64,000 bases of DNA from JAUVUV01 sp964548275 (GTDB lineage: Bacteria > Gemmatimonadota > Glassbacteria > GWA2-58-10): NCBI GenBank assembly GCA_964548275.1, contig CAZJQI010000019.1:6411-70410 (forward strand). Reading direction: 5' to 3'. This document shows positions 18,046 to 27,056 of this stretch, one piece after another. The position numbers and the translations under genes were made by a program. Within the stretch, counting starts at the first letter, position 1, and the number at the start of each line of letters is the position of its first letter. A model generated the notes under the pieces. The model did no database searches. It worked only from the letters and a program-made list of their open reading frames with translations, and was not told the DNA's origin.

Positions 18046-19359
18046 TCAGAACCGGTAGCTCTCCGGCAGGTAGCGCTCGATCATCTCGATTGTCATCTCG
18101 TTGTTTTCGATAATCTCGGCCAGGAACCTGGCGCTGGGCTTCACCCTTCGCTCCAAGGTCTCATAATTGACCTCGATCAGCCCGAAACGCGGGCGGAATC
18201 CGCAGGCCCACTCGAAGTTGTCCAGCAGCGACCAGTAAAGGTAGCCCCGCAGATCGAGGCCTTTGTCCAGGGCAGCCGCCGCGACTCTCAGGTGCTCGCT
18301 GATAAAGCGCACCCGCTCGCAGTCATCCAGCGTGCCGATGCCGTTCTCGGTAAGGTAAATCGGTTTGCCCAGTCTTGCGAAACGCTCCATGGCGCGGAAA
18401 TAGCCCTCAGGCCTCCAGGTCCAGCCCATCTGGGTCACCCGCTCGCCCGGCAGGGTTTCTGCAATTCCACGTGGATGGCGGCTGTTTACCCGCAGATCGG
18501 TGTAAAAATTCACACCCCACCAGTCGCAGCTATCTACCAGTTCCGGCACTAGCTCATCCTCGCCGATCAGCGGAAAGCTGATCCTGCCGGTGGTCGCCCC
18601 TTGAATGAAGCATTCGTTCCAGAGGTAATCGAAAAGGTCAGCGTAATGCTGGTCGAGAAAGTCATTAGTGCGCTGAGGGAGGAACTCGCTTACCGCCATC
18701 ACCAGGCCCACCCAGGCGTCTGGTACTTTTTCCTTGATCGCTGCGCGAGCTGAGGCATGGCCTTTCAAGCGTCCGGCCAGTTCCCGGCAGGTCAGCGCAA
18801 GATCGGCTTTTCCGGGCGGGAATTCGCCCCAGAGCCAGCTCATCAGAGCCACCTGAGGTTCGTTGTAAGTGATCCAGAAATCTATCAGGTCGCCGTACTC
18901 CTCGGCACAACGGCTGACATATTTCGCAAAATCCTCCTCTGCTCCTTGCCTGGTAAAACTCCCTTTCTCGGCGAACCATACCGGCTCGGTGAAATGGTGA
19001 AGGGTGAGGAATATTTTCATTCCCCGCTCTTTCAGGGCCTCGAATACCCTGCGGTAGTGCTCGATCTCTTTGGTGTCGAACTTCTCCGGCGCTTCCGGAC
19101 AGAGGCGGCTCCATTCGATACCCAGGCGGTGGGCATTGTGCTTGAGATCACGCGCCAGGTCGAAATCCTCCTCGTAGAGTTCGTAGTGGCCGCAGGCCCG
19201 TCCGCACCTGTCCCCGTTCTCGATACGGCCCTCCTGTTGCTCGAACAGATACCACTGGTTCTTGGTGTTTCCGCCCTCTACCTGGTAAGCGCTGGTTGCA
19301 GCACCCCAGAGAAAGTTTTCCGGAAACTGCACCCGGTCGAAATTGGTTAAGCTGAGCAT
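18046..19359 (-). CDS. GH1 beta-glucosidase/beta-glycosidase
   Basis: 437 residues from the ATG at 19359 (AGGAA upstream), which fits the family start FPENFLWGAATSAYQVEGG (residues about 12-30). TYNEPQ holds the acid/base Glu and YLTENGIG the nucleophile Glu; NFEWACGFRPRFGLIEVNYE near the end is the aglycone/sugar-binding region of family 1. No signal peptide, so it acts in the cytoplasm on imported beta-linked oligosaccharides. It is the first gene of the minus-strand sugar block. The family is certain; beta-glucosidase versus beta-galactosidase/fucosidase activity is open. Confidence 0.92.
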   Translation of the reverse strand: MLSLTNFDRVQFPENFLWGAATSAYQVEGGNTKNQWYLFEQQEGRIENGDRCGRACGHYELYEEDFDLARDLKHNAHRLGIEWSRLCPEAPEKFDTKEIEHYRRVFEALKERGMKIFLTLHHFTEPVWFAEKGSFTRQGAEEDFAKYVSRCAEEYGDLIDFWITYNEPQVALMSWLWGEFPPGKADLALTCRELAGRLKGHASARAAIKEKVPDAWVGLVMAVSEFLPQRTNDFLDQHYADLFDYLWNECFIQGATTGRISFPLIGEDELVPELVDSCDWWGVNFYTDLRVNSRHPRGIAETLPGERVTQMGWTWRPEGYFRAMERFARLGKPIYLTENGIGTLDDCERVRFISEHLRVAAAALDKGLDLRGYLYWSLLDNFEWACGFRPRFGLIEVNYETLERRVKPSARFLAEIIENNEMTIEMIERYLPESYRF

Positions 19360-19580
19360 AGCAGTCAATTCCTGTAGATAGAAGTTGAAATAAAATAGAA
19401 GATCACGAAAAAGTGCAAGCACATGTTTTGGATATCAGGTATTCAATTTAGAAAGCAGCCTGAAGATTAGTCAAGCGCTTTGGCTGCCTTTTTACCTGGA
19501 TCGAGAAGTGTTTTCCCAAAACCGATGATTTATTTTTTATTGACTTTTGGCCTGCGTGCGGCTAATGCTTTTTTACTGAT

Positions 19581-20477
19581 ATGAGCTGTTGCCTTCAAAA
19601 GCTGTGCAAGTTTATCCTTGCCTCTTCTCTTGCTGCGGCTGCTGCCTCCGGGGCCGAAATTGAAAGCCGGCTGAGGTTGCAAATCAGCGAGCGGGATTTT
19701 CCCGGCGGGCCATATTGTCTGGCGGTGGGCGCAAACAGTGGGATTTTCGTGCTCGACCGGGGCAGGGCGGTTCTCCACAGGATTTCGCCGGAAACAGGCG
19801 ATGTGATCTGGCGTATCGACGGTTCAGAGAGCGGGGAGCGGTTCATCGATCCGGCATATATCAGCCGCCCGGACGGTTTTTTCATCTATCTCACCGACCG
19901 GGGAAGCCGGAAGGTCTGGCGGATCGATTACCGGGGCGAGCTTCGCGGAAGTATCGATCTATCCTTTGCCACTGATCCAATGCTTCTTGAACTTACCTCC
20001 GGCAACCAGATGGTACTCTATGACCGCGCCGTCTCGACTATCCACCTGCTGGACGACTCGGGCCGCCCGCTTTGGTCTTTCCCCACAGGAGCGGGACGAA
20101 AAACCGGTGAACCGGCCGATCTCTGTGTCTCTCCTGATGGCAGCAGGCTTTACCTTCTCTGGCCCGATCCGCTCGCAGTCACCTCGTTTAATATCTACGG
20201 CAGGACTTCATCATTGCTTCCCTTAAGGAGTGAGAGTATTTCTCCCCGCCTGCTTGCCGCTGCAGCCCTGGCCGGCGGCAGTGAGGCACTCTGTCTGGCC
20301 GAGGGTGGGGGTGCTGTCCTGGTGCTCGACCCACTTTCAGGGTCGACCGGCAAATTGCCTGCATATGGCGAGAGAATCTGGGATATCAGGGCAGCGCCGG
20401 ATGAGCCCGGCGTGCTCTACCTGCTGGCCGGCAAGGAAGTTGCTCTTATCAAAATCAAGCTGGAGACAGGGGACTGA
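19581..20477 (+). CDS. Exported beta-propeller (NHL/PQQ-like) protein
   Basis: 298 residues with a signal peptide ending near residue 24 (AAAAASGAE). The rest is a set of four-stranded repeats with recurring patterns such as GIFVLDRGRAVLHRISPETG, IYLTDRGSRKVWRIDYRGEL and DGSRLYLLWPDPLAVTSFN, as in NHL or PQQ-like propellers. No enzyme signature is seen. Its stop codon overlaps the ATG of the 1161-residue barrel gene by one base, so the two are translationally coupled. This suggests it is a periplasmic partner of that barrel, for instance in its assembly or in substrate handling. Function unknown. Confidence 0.75.
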   Translation: MSCCLQKLCKFILASSLAAAAASGAEIESRLRLQISERDFPGGPYCLAVGANSGIFVLDRGRAVLHRISPETGDVIWRIDGSESGERFIDPAYISRPDGFFIYLTDRGSRKVWRIDYRGELRGSIDLSFATDPMLLELTSGNQMVLYDRAVSTIHLLDDSGRPLWSFPTGAGRKTGEPADLCVSPDGSRLYLLWPDPLAVTSFNIYGRTSSLLPLRSESISPRLLAAAALAGGSEALCLAEGGGAVLVLDPLSGSTGKLPAYGERIWDIRAAPDEPGVLYLLAGKEVALIKIKLETGD

Positions 20478-23400
20478 TGCGGGGCTGTGCATTCAAGCTA
20501 AAGTCCCTCCCGTTCAAGAGCCTCGTTGCTCTGCTGTCAGCCCTGGTGCTCAGCGTTCAGTCTCTTACTGCAGAAGAAATCCCCGGGCCTGCCTCCTGCT
20601 GCGATACGATCCCTCTCTCTGCAGGAATTAACACTATCCACCTGCGCTGGCGGTTTATCGTCCCGGGTTCGTTTCGCCTGATCTGCGGCGGAACACAGGT
20701 GCCGGACAGCCTTTACCGCCTCGAGCCGGTGCCGGGTGTGATTCACCTGGACCATCCTCTTTCGTGCACCGAGGCGGTGGCCTGCTACCAGGCTTGGAAT
20801 TTCCTGAGTTTCCCGGACAGCTTCCGCCTTCGCCAGTCGTTCGAGGACTCAATCCCGCCGTCCGGCGAGCAGCCGGACACGCTCCGCGGCGAAAAGATTG
20901 ACAGCCTCCGATATCGAGAAGAGCAATTGCGAACAAGCACTGTCGGAGAGGGTTTCCGGCTGGCAGGTTTCGACATCCAGGGTTCGAAAAGCGTCTCGGT
21001 TTCGGGAGGCGGCACCGGCTCGGCCACTGCATTCGACCAGAACCTGATGCTCCAGATAACCGGCAAACTCTCCCCTGATACCCGCCTGGCCTTTCGACTT
21101 AACGACCAGGACCTGCCTCTTGCCTCAGACGGACGGAGCGCGGAGCTGCGCGAGCTTGACGAGATCTCGGTTACGCTCTCATCTCCTTTGGCAAGCGTAT
21201 CGCTCGGAGACTATGATTTCAAGCTCGGCGGTTTCAGCTTTGCAAACATCGAGCGAAAACTGGACGGGGTCTCCGGCCGGTTGAAACAGGGGCCTTTCAC
21301 AGTGGGAGCGAGCGCAGCTCTCAGCGGCGGCACTTTCCATAGCTTGCGTTTTACCGGCACCGAGGGACGCCAGGGCCCGTACCAGCTTGTGGGCAAGAAC
21401 GGCGAGCCGGTGAGAGTGCTTGCCGGCACGGAGCGGATTTATCTCGACGGTGTCCTGCTCAAGCGGGGGGTGCGCAATGATTACATTATCGACTACAACC
21501 AGGGGACGATCTATTTCGCGGACCGTCACCTGATCGGCTCGGAGAGCCGGATCGAGACTGACTACGAGTACTCGAGATTTACTTTCAAGAAAACCCTTTA
21601 CAGTGTGACCGGCCGGGCGGAGAGCCGGATCGGTGTTTTCCGGGGGTATTTCCTCCGGGAATCAGACCTTGAAAGCAGCCCGCTCGGCGGCCAGTTCACC
21701 CCTGAGGAGCAGGAATATCTCAGCCAGATCGGGGCCGGGCTGGACAGCCTGCTGTATTCCGGTGTGCGCTATGTGGGAGAGGGCAACGGTACCTACAGGC
21801 TGCGTTTTGACAGTCAGGATAAACCTTATTTCGAATACACCGGCCAGGGCAACGGGGACTACTTCGTCTCCTTTATGGAGGCGGGCAGTTTGCGCGGTTC
21901 ATATACTTTTGATCCCACCACCGGAGCCTACAGGTACGTGGGTGCGAACCTGGGGGATTTCGAGCCTGCGGGCGAGGTTACCGCTCCGGGGCGGGAAGAC
22001 CGGATAGGGGTGGATTTCGAACTCAACCCGCTTCGCCATTTGAGGCTGGCCGGCGAGGGAGCACTTCTCAAGCGCACCCTGAACCTGTTCAGCGGCCAGA
22101 GCCGCCCGATAAGCACTGCACACAAGCTCTACTTTCACCTCGATACACTCGGAGTGGCCGCCTTTCCGGGCAAGGTTTCGCTCTGGGGCGGGGAATCCAC
22201 AGTGGAGGACGGATTCAGCTTTCAGGGAAGGCGCTACGAGGCGGATTTCGAACGCCGCTGGCATCTCGACCCGCTCCCCCAGGGGGAGAAAGAATCCGAT
22301 CACGGCGAAAAACTTCGCGAAACGGGTACCATGCTCCACCTCCCTGCAGGATTGGAGCTTGGTGCAGGCTATGGCGAGCTCTCTCGCACCAACGGCGAGC
22401 GCTCCGAGCGCAGAGACTATTCGCTGAATTTCTTACCCCTGAAAAATTTCATGGGCGCCTGGCGCAGGCTGAACATCCATTCCCGGAGGCTCAGCCCGGA
22501 TTCAATCCCGGGCGGGGAGCTAAGGCCGAGTTTCCGCAGCCGGGACAACGCCGAGGCCCGCTTTCGCTGGGGTATCCTCACTCCTCAGTTGTTGTTCGAG
22601 CGCGAGGAACGCACGGCTCCGAGCTACGGCGGCGAAATCAACGGAAAGCGCCATCTGGAATTGATTCACAGGCTGGGGGCTACCTTTTCTCCTCGTTTCC
22701 AGACTGATTTTTCTTTTTCGAGCCGGGAAACAGAAGACTTGGTTTCAGGATCCATCCCAGCCTCACTCTCGCGCTGGGAACCCGAGTCGCGCTCACAGGC
22801 AGCCCAGATCGATTTCCGCTACCAGGGCCGGGGTGCATTGAGGGTCAAGGGAAGGCTGGGCCATCGAAGCTACCGCTACGAAAAAGCGGATATCAACCGC
22901 ACCAGTTCCACTGCGGGAAGAATCGAGGTGTTCGGAGGGGGATTCGCCGGAGCCTTTCAATCACATGTAGTTTACGATATTTCCCACGGCTCAAGTATGC
23001 GCAACCGGGCGGTCTACCTGCCGGAAAGGCATCCCGATCAAGGCGAATACCTTCAGGACGGCACATTCGTAGGCAAGGAGCAGGGCACTCATCGAAGGGA
23101 AATCCTGCCTGCGGAAATCGATCCGCGCCAGGCTGCCACCCTTAACCTGACTGCCAGGGAGAATCTCGATCTCACCGCCTGGGTCGATTCCGCGCGCAAG
23201 CATATCCAGAGCATGAATTTCTCAGCCACAATTCAGCTTAAAAGAGAAAGCGCCCTGGATAATAAATGGCGCCTTTATCTTCTCCTACCCTCGGCAGTTA
23301 AAAACAGGGAGGATGCGCTGATGAAATCCACCTGGGTCAACGCGGATATCACCGTGCAGTGGGCCGATCCTGCAGTTTTCAGCCGGGTCGAACTGGTCTG

Positions 23401-23962
23401 GAACACCCGTTTTGACCGAAGATTCGAAAAAGGATTCGAGGAGTTCGGCGACAAAGCGCTCAGGTTTCAGTTCCGCCTGCCTGTCACTGGCGGTCTCGAA
23501 TGGGATCCGACCGCTGTGCTTAACCAAAGGCTCAGGCGGGATCTCTCCGGAGGCTCTCGCAGGGTCAACAGTTTCGCCGTGGACAACCGCCTGATCGCCA
23601 GTGTCAACTCCGACTGGCGCGCTACAGTTAATCTTGAAGCCGCCAGATTCAGAGTTGCCGGAATAGAGGACAGCTACTCCAGGCTGAGTTCAAGCCTGGG
23701 CGTGACGAGATTTCTGGGCCGCAGCGGAAGGATAGAAAGCGGTGTTGGAATCAACCGGCTCTGGGGCCCTGCTGGCGAGGATATCCTGCTGGTCGACATG
23801 CTGGGCAGCGCGCGGGCCGGCACGAGCCTCAACGCCACTGCCGCGGTCAGTGTGGAGCCGGGCGAGCGGATGCTTCTTCACGTGCGCTATACCGGACGCA
23901 CCGATTACCTTCTCGACCGATTTACCCATTTCGGCAGGGCCGAGATGAAATATTTTTTCTGA
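20477..23962 (+). CDS. Large outer-membrane beta-barrel-like protein, unknown function
   Basis: 1161 residues. The signal peptide ends near residue 33 (SVQSLTAEE). The N-terminal region is soluble and beta-rich. At about residues 315-365 there is the pattern ERIYLDGVLLKRG...DYIIDYNQGTIYFADRHL (here in parts), a module common in very large outer-membrane proteins of the Bacteroidota and relatives. From about residue 370 on there are alternating amphipathic strands with many Arg/Phe/Tyr pairs (SRIETDYEYSRF, LRVKGRLGHRSYRYEKADI), and the protein ends in KYFF with a terminal Phe, the outer-membrane sorting signature. Translation is coupled to the propeller gene upstream; an Omp85 gene follows after a DNA cloverleaf. 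Probably an outer-membrane pore or secretion component; no specific function is recognised. Confidence 0.7.
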   Translation: MRGCAFKLKSLPFKSLVALLSALVLSVQSLTAEEIPGPASCCDTIPLSAGINTIHLRWRFIVPGSFRLICGGTQVPDSLYRLEPVPGVIHLDHPLSCTEAVACYQAWNFLSFPDSFRLRQSFEDSIPPSGEQPDTLRGEKIDSLRYREEQLRTSTVGEGFRLAGFDIQGSKSVSVSGGGTGSATAFDQNLMLQITGKLSPDTRLAFRLNDQDLPLASDGRSAELRELDEISVTLSSPLASVSLGDYDFKLGGFSFANIERKLDGVSGRLKQGPFTVGASAALSGGTFHSLRFTGTEGRQGPYQLVGKNGEPVRVLAGTERIYLDGVLLKRGVRNDYIIDYNQGTIYFADRHLIGSESRIETDYEYSRFTFKKTLYSVTGRAESRIGVFRGYFLRESDLESSPLGGQFTPEEQEYLSQIGAGLDSLLYSGVRYVGEGNGTYRLRFDSQDKPYFEYTGQGNGDYFVSFMEAGSLRGSYTFDPTTGAYRYVGANLGDFEPAGEVTAPGREDRIGVDFELNPLRHLRLAGEGALLKRTLNLFSGQSRPISTAHKLYFHLDTLGVAAFPGKVSLWGGESTVEDGFSFQGRRYEADFERRWHLDPLPQGEKESDHGEKLRETGTMLHLPAGLELGAGYGELSRTNGERSERRDYSLNFLPLKNFMGAWRRLNIHSRRLSPDSIPGGELRPSFRSRDNAEARFRWGILTPQLLFEREERTAPSYGGEINGKRHLELIHRLGATFSPRFQTDFSFSSRETEDLVSGSIPASLSRWEPESRSQAAQIDFRYQGRGALRVKGRLGHRSYRYEKADINRTSSTAGRIEVFGGGFAGAFQSHVVYDISHGSSMRNRAVYLPERHPDQGEYLQDGTFVGKEQGTHRREILPAEIDPRQAATLNLTARENLDLTAWVDSARKHIQSMNFSATIQLKRESALDNKWRLYLLLPSAVKNREDALMKSTWVNADITVQWADPAVFSRVELVWNTRFDRRFEKGFEEFGDKALRFQFRLPVTGGLEWDPTAVLNQRLRRDLSGGSRRVNSFAVDNRLIASVNSDWRATVNLEAARFRVAGIEDSYSRLSSSLGVTRFLGRSGRIESGVGINRLWGPAGEDILLVDMLGSARAGTSLNATAAVSVEPGERMLLHVRYTGRTDYLLDRFTHFGRAEMKYFF

Positions 23963-24009
23963 TCCTGATTATTCATAAATTAGTAAGATGTTATGTTTCC
24001 CCGGGACCT

Positions 24010-24094
24010 GGGGGGCGGCGGGCGCATGAAATGCGCTCCGTTGCGCAAAAGCGCAACGGCCTGTGCGACTTAAATCGCACAGCCGCCGCCCCCC
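24010..24094. repeat. Perfect DNA cloverleaf (four-way inverted repeat)
   Basis: A 12-bp closing stem (GGGGGGCGGCGG at 24010-24021 with its exact complement at 24083-24094) encloses three perfect hairpins: GCGCAT/ATGCGC (24022-24036, loop GAA), CCGTTGCGC/GCGCAACGG (24038-24059, loop AAAA) and CTGTGCGA/TCGCACAG (24061-24082, loop CTTAAA). Only T24037 and C24060 are unpaired at the junction. It lies between the barrel and the Omp85 genes. It is not a tRNA: it lacks the T-loop and D-loop consensus. Could be a mobile palindromic element, a structured mRNA joint or a transcription attenuator. Confidence 0.85.
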
Positions 24095-24157
24095 TCCCTC
24101 GGTGACTGATAAACTTGTTGGGTAAACAGCCGAATTTATTTTTGTCAGGACAGACCC

Positions 24158-25990
24158 GTGTGTTTGTCCAAGAATTTGCACACTCCTGTAAAAGAGGGTG
24201 AAATTAAAAAGTTATCCCGAATAATCATATGCTCTTTGGTGTTTCTTCTCCGGGCCATAGTTCTGGAGGCAGGGGATTTCGTCCCGCCGGAAGGCTACAT
24301 TCATCGACAGGCGATCCAGTTTAAAGAAACCGGCAAACTGAGCGAAGAGGCCATACGCTTTGTCCTGCCGGACAGCATCTCGGCAGCAGTTGCGCTTGAT
24401 ACCCTGGAGGCAGTACAGAAACTGCTCCATAGAAAACTGGGTTACTACCGCTCGCGAGTCGCGTCTCACCGCTGGATCAGGAGTCCGAAGGGCAAAGTTA
24501 GCGGGCTCGAAGTTCGTATCCAGGCGGGTAAGCTTACCCGCCTGGGCCGGATAGAGGTGAGGGGGGCAAGTCCGGCAGAAAAAAGAAAACTGCTCGAACT
24601 ATGCCAGTTGAGTCCAGGGGATGCGGTCACGGAGAAAAGAATAGAAAAAACCCTTGAAACGATTGTCCGGTTCTACGCGGGCCGGGGATACCCGTTCTGC
24701 GTCTCGCGCGTGGCAGAGGTGGGCTGGGAGAGCCACGACGGCCTGGGGCTTGTTTTTTCGATCGAGCGGGGCAGATTTGTCAGAATCGGGCGTATCCATA
24801 TCAATGGAGCCAACCAGACCAGGCCGGAGATTATCAAGCGGATCGCCGCTCTGGCCGAGGGTGAGCCGTACAATGAAAAGCGGATAGAGCGGGCCAGCGA
24901 GCGCCTTCTTGTCTCGGGGCTGTTCAGCCGGGCTTCCCGGCCCCGGGTCACTGCCGGGGCTGAGCCGGGGCTGGCGGATTTGCACCTGAGCCTGCGCGAA
25001 TTCCCCGCGCACCGTATCGAGGCGGCCATAGGCTCCGGCGGTGGCGGCCGAACGAGCGGCCTGGCCGGAGTTGTACGGATAGGCCTGTCAAACCTTTTCG
25101 GCACGGCACGTGAAGCCTCTATCCACTGGCAGCGCCCGCGTAAAGAGTGGGTCTCACTTCAGCTTGCCTACCGCGAACCCTGGCTGGCGCATCTCCCGAT
25201 CGGGCTGGAGGCGGTTTTCAGCCAGCAGGTGCGTGACTCCCTTTATACAAACACCGGAGGCCGGATCGCGCTCAGCTCCGAGCTAACTGACCGCTTGAGA
25301 GTGGATCTGGGAACCGAGTACAGCGAGGCGAGCCCGGGCAGCGAAACCTATTTATTCGCTGAAAACTCTACGTTCTGGGCCGTTACCGGGCAGGCCGCCT
25401 GGTCGAACATCACCCGAGTGTTCAACCCGGCCGCTGGATTCGAGTTTACAGGCAAAGCCTCGGCAGGCAGCAGGCGTACCGATTCGGGACGCATGAGGGA
25501 ATTGCGCACCATGCTCCGGATGGGCATTTACCAGCCCCTGGCACCAATATCCCACATCCTGGCAGTTGCTTGCGGTTTCGGCCTTGTTTCGCGGGGGCAA
25601 TCCGCGCCTGAGGACATCCCTTACCACGCCCGTATACCGATCGGCGGGGCGCTGGGGGCAAGCGATGGAGCCATGGTGCGAGGCCACCTCGAGGAGGAAG
25701 CCCGTGGCCGGCGGGTCGGCTGGATGAATCTTGAATACAGGTACCTTATCGGAGAAAACAACCGCCTGTTCGCATTTTACGATTTCGGCGCAGCACAGCT
25801 ATCAGCCACGGGGAGAAACTACTTACCCGGAGAAGAAAGCACAAGCTGGAGAACGGAGTATTTTCAAGGCTATGGCGCCGGCTTGCAGCTTGAAAGCCGG
25901 CTGGGTCTTCTGCAACTCTCGATAGCTTTCACACCAGAAAAAGGGCTCGGCGGAGGCAGACTTCACCTTAGGTTGGCTGAGAGTTTTTAA
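24158..25990 (+). CDS. Omp85/BamA-TamA-like outer-membrane assembly protein
   Basis: 610 residues. The start is taken as GTG at 24158, seven bases after AGGA; a hydrophobic signal follows at about residues 19-37. Three POTRA-like modules are visible at roughly 45-110, 105-185 (RLGRIEVRGASPAEKRKLL) and 200-262 (RIGRIHINGANQTRPEIIK), the last two with the classic beta-alpha-alpha-beta-beta order. Residues 270-610 form the barrel, ending in LAESF with the terminal Phe. The protein resembles TamA or short BamA proteins, which insert barrel proteins into the outer membrane. The nearby giant barrel and propeller genes suggest it serves that barrel. Not the canonical BamA, whose neighbours (skp, lpxD) are absent. 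Confidence 0.85.
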   Translation: MCLSKNLHTPVKEGEIKKLSRIIICSLVFLLRAIVLEAGDFVPPEGYIHRQAIQFKETGKLSEEAIRFVLPDSISAAVALDTLEAVQKLLHRKLGYYRSRVASHRWIRSPKGKVSGLEVRIQAGKLTRLGRIEVRGASPAEKRKLLELCQLSPGDAVTEKRIEKTLETIVRFYAGRGYPFCVSRVAEVGWESHDGLGLVFSIERGRFVRIGRIHINGANQTRPEIIKRIAALAEGEPYNEKRIERASERLLVSGLFSRASRPRVTAGAEPGLADLHLSLREFPAHRIEAAIGSGGGGRTSGLAGVVRIGLSNLFGTAREASIHWQRPRKEWVSLQLAYREPWLAHLPIGLEAVFSQQVRDSLYTNTGGRIALSSELTDRLRVDLGTEYSEASPGSETYLFAENSTFWAVTGQAAWSNITRVFNPAAGFEFTGKASAGSRRTDSGRMRELRTMLRMGIYQPLAPISHILAVACGFGLVSRGQSAPEDIPYHARIPIGGALGASDGAMVRGHLEEEARGRRVGWMNLEYRYLIGENNRLFAFYDFGAAQLSATGRNYLPGEESTSWRTEYFQGYGAGLQLESRLGLLQLSIAFTPEKGLGGGRLHLRLAESF

Positions 25991-26014
25991 ATCAGGCATT
26001 TCAGGGAATTTTCC

Positions 26015-26043
26015 TTGTTATTGCTTTTAAATTACTCTATATT
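26015..26043 (+). promoter_or_regulatory. Promoter of the 26.1-kb sugar operon
   Basis: TTGTTA (26015-26020), 17-base spacer, TATATT (26038-26043); about 65 bases before the first ATG of the three-gene operon, in an AT-rich gap. Confidence 0.5.
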
Positions 26044-26110
26044 ATTTTGCTCAAAAGAATTATTCAAGCTAACTTATCATCGGGCTATAGACTAATTGAG
26101 GGGGTACAGG

Positions 26111-27052
26111 ATGATCAATCACGATAGCGTTTCGCCCTGGGTTGAACTCGCCCTAAAACTGGCTGGCGAAGCGGTGAATCGGGTACAAAAACTTTCTCAA
26201 AAATCAGGGGCAGAGGTCGTTGAAACCCGCGATGCGACAACCGGCAGCTACCGTTACTGGGACCCCGAAACCCTGCGCATCGATAAAGAGATCGAGAAAT
26301 TATATATCGATCATCTCGCCGATAAAGGAATCGACGCGATTGTGCTCAGTGAAGAAGTGGGCAGCTACGAGGTGGAACCGCATACCGCGCCGGAGATCAA
26401 GCTCGACCGACCGATTTATTTTGTCAGTGATCCGTTCGACGGCAGCCTGCTGTATAAACGCAACATCCCCGCTTTCTGGTTTTCCGCGCTGGCAATCTAC
26501 ACCCGCCCGGAAAAGGTGGAAGTCGCCGAGCCGCTAACCGCAGTAGTTGTCGATCTCTCCTCGAGGATTGTCTATTACTGCGACATCGATCAGAGTTATG
26601 AAGGAGTTCTGGATTCCTGGGGCAAGGTCGATAACAGAAAAGTGATCAAGCCAAGCAATACTAAAAATCTTGCCGATGCTTTCCTGGAAACCTATCTGAT
26701 GAAACCGCATTACATGTACCCGACCACAGAACAGTTCAAATTCCTGTTCAACAAAGTAAAATTTATCCTCCCCAATGGCGGTCCCTGCGGTTTCTGTGAC
26801 GTGGCCAGCGGCAGGATTGATATCTATTTCGGTTTCAAGCAGCCACACACGGACGTCTATCCCGGGCTTGCTGTGGCAGAGAAAGCCGGTTGCATGGTCA
26901 CCACGTTCGAGGGTCATCCGGTGAAGTTCGAAGACCAAGTGGAAAAACGATACAATGTGATCTGCACCGCCAATCCGGTGATCCACGAAAAAGTGCTGAA
27001 TCTCTTGGCAAACAACGGTATCAATGACACCGTGGGTCTCGAGGAGGACTAA
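26111..27052 (+). CDS. Inositol monophosphatase / fructose-bisphosphatase superfamily protein
   Basis: 313 residues from the ATG at 26111 (GAGGGGGTACAGG upstream). The metal-binding signature of lithium-sensitive phosphatases appears as SEEVGSYE (the Glu), then VSDPFDGSLL (D-P-x-D-G-S/T) and, near the C-terminus, HTDVYPGLAVAEKAGC in place of W-D-x-A-A-G. So the phosphatase core is intact, with substitutions in the last motif. Members remove phosphate from inositol phosphates, fructose-1,6-bisphosphate or nucleotides. It is 4 bases upstream of a left-handed-helix protein and in one operon with a GHMP sugar kinase, so a sugar phosphate is the likely substrate. Which one is unknown. Confidence 0.75.
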   Translation: MINHDSVSPWVELALKLAGEAVNRVQKLSQKSGAEVVETRDATTGSYRYWDPETLRIDKEIEKLYIDHLADKGIDAIVLSEEVGSYEVEPHTAPEIKLDRPIYFVSDPFDGSLLYKRNIPAFWFSALAIYTRPEKVEVAEPLTAVVVDLSSRIVYYCDIDQSYEGVLDSWGKVDNRKVIKPSNTKNLADAFLETYLMKPHYMYPTTEQFKFLFNKVKFILPNGGPCGFCDVASGRIDIYFGFKQPHTDVYPGLAVAEKAGCMVTTFEGHPVKFEDQVEKRYNVICTANPVIHEKVLNLLANNGINDTVGLEED

Positions 27053-27056
27053 AACC

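Noticed and set aside
24010..24094. tRNA gene, suggested by the cloverleaf shape
   Set aside because: No TTC-type T loop, no D-loop consensus, no anticodon arm of 5 bp with 7-base loop; stem lengths do not fit.
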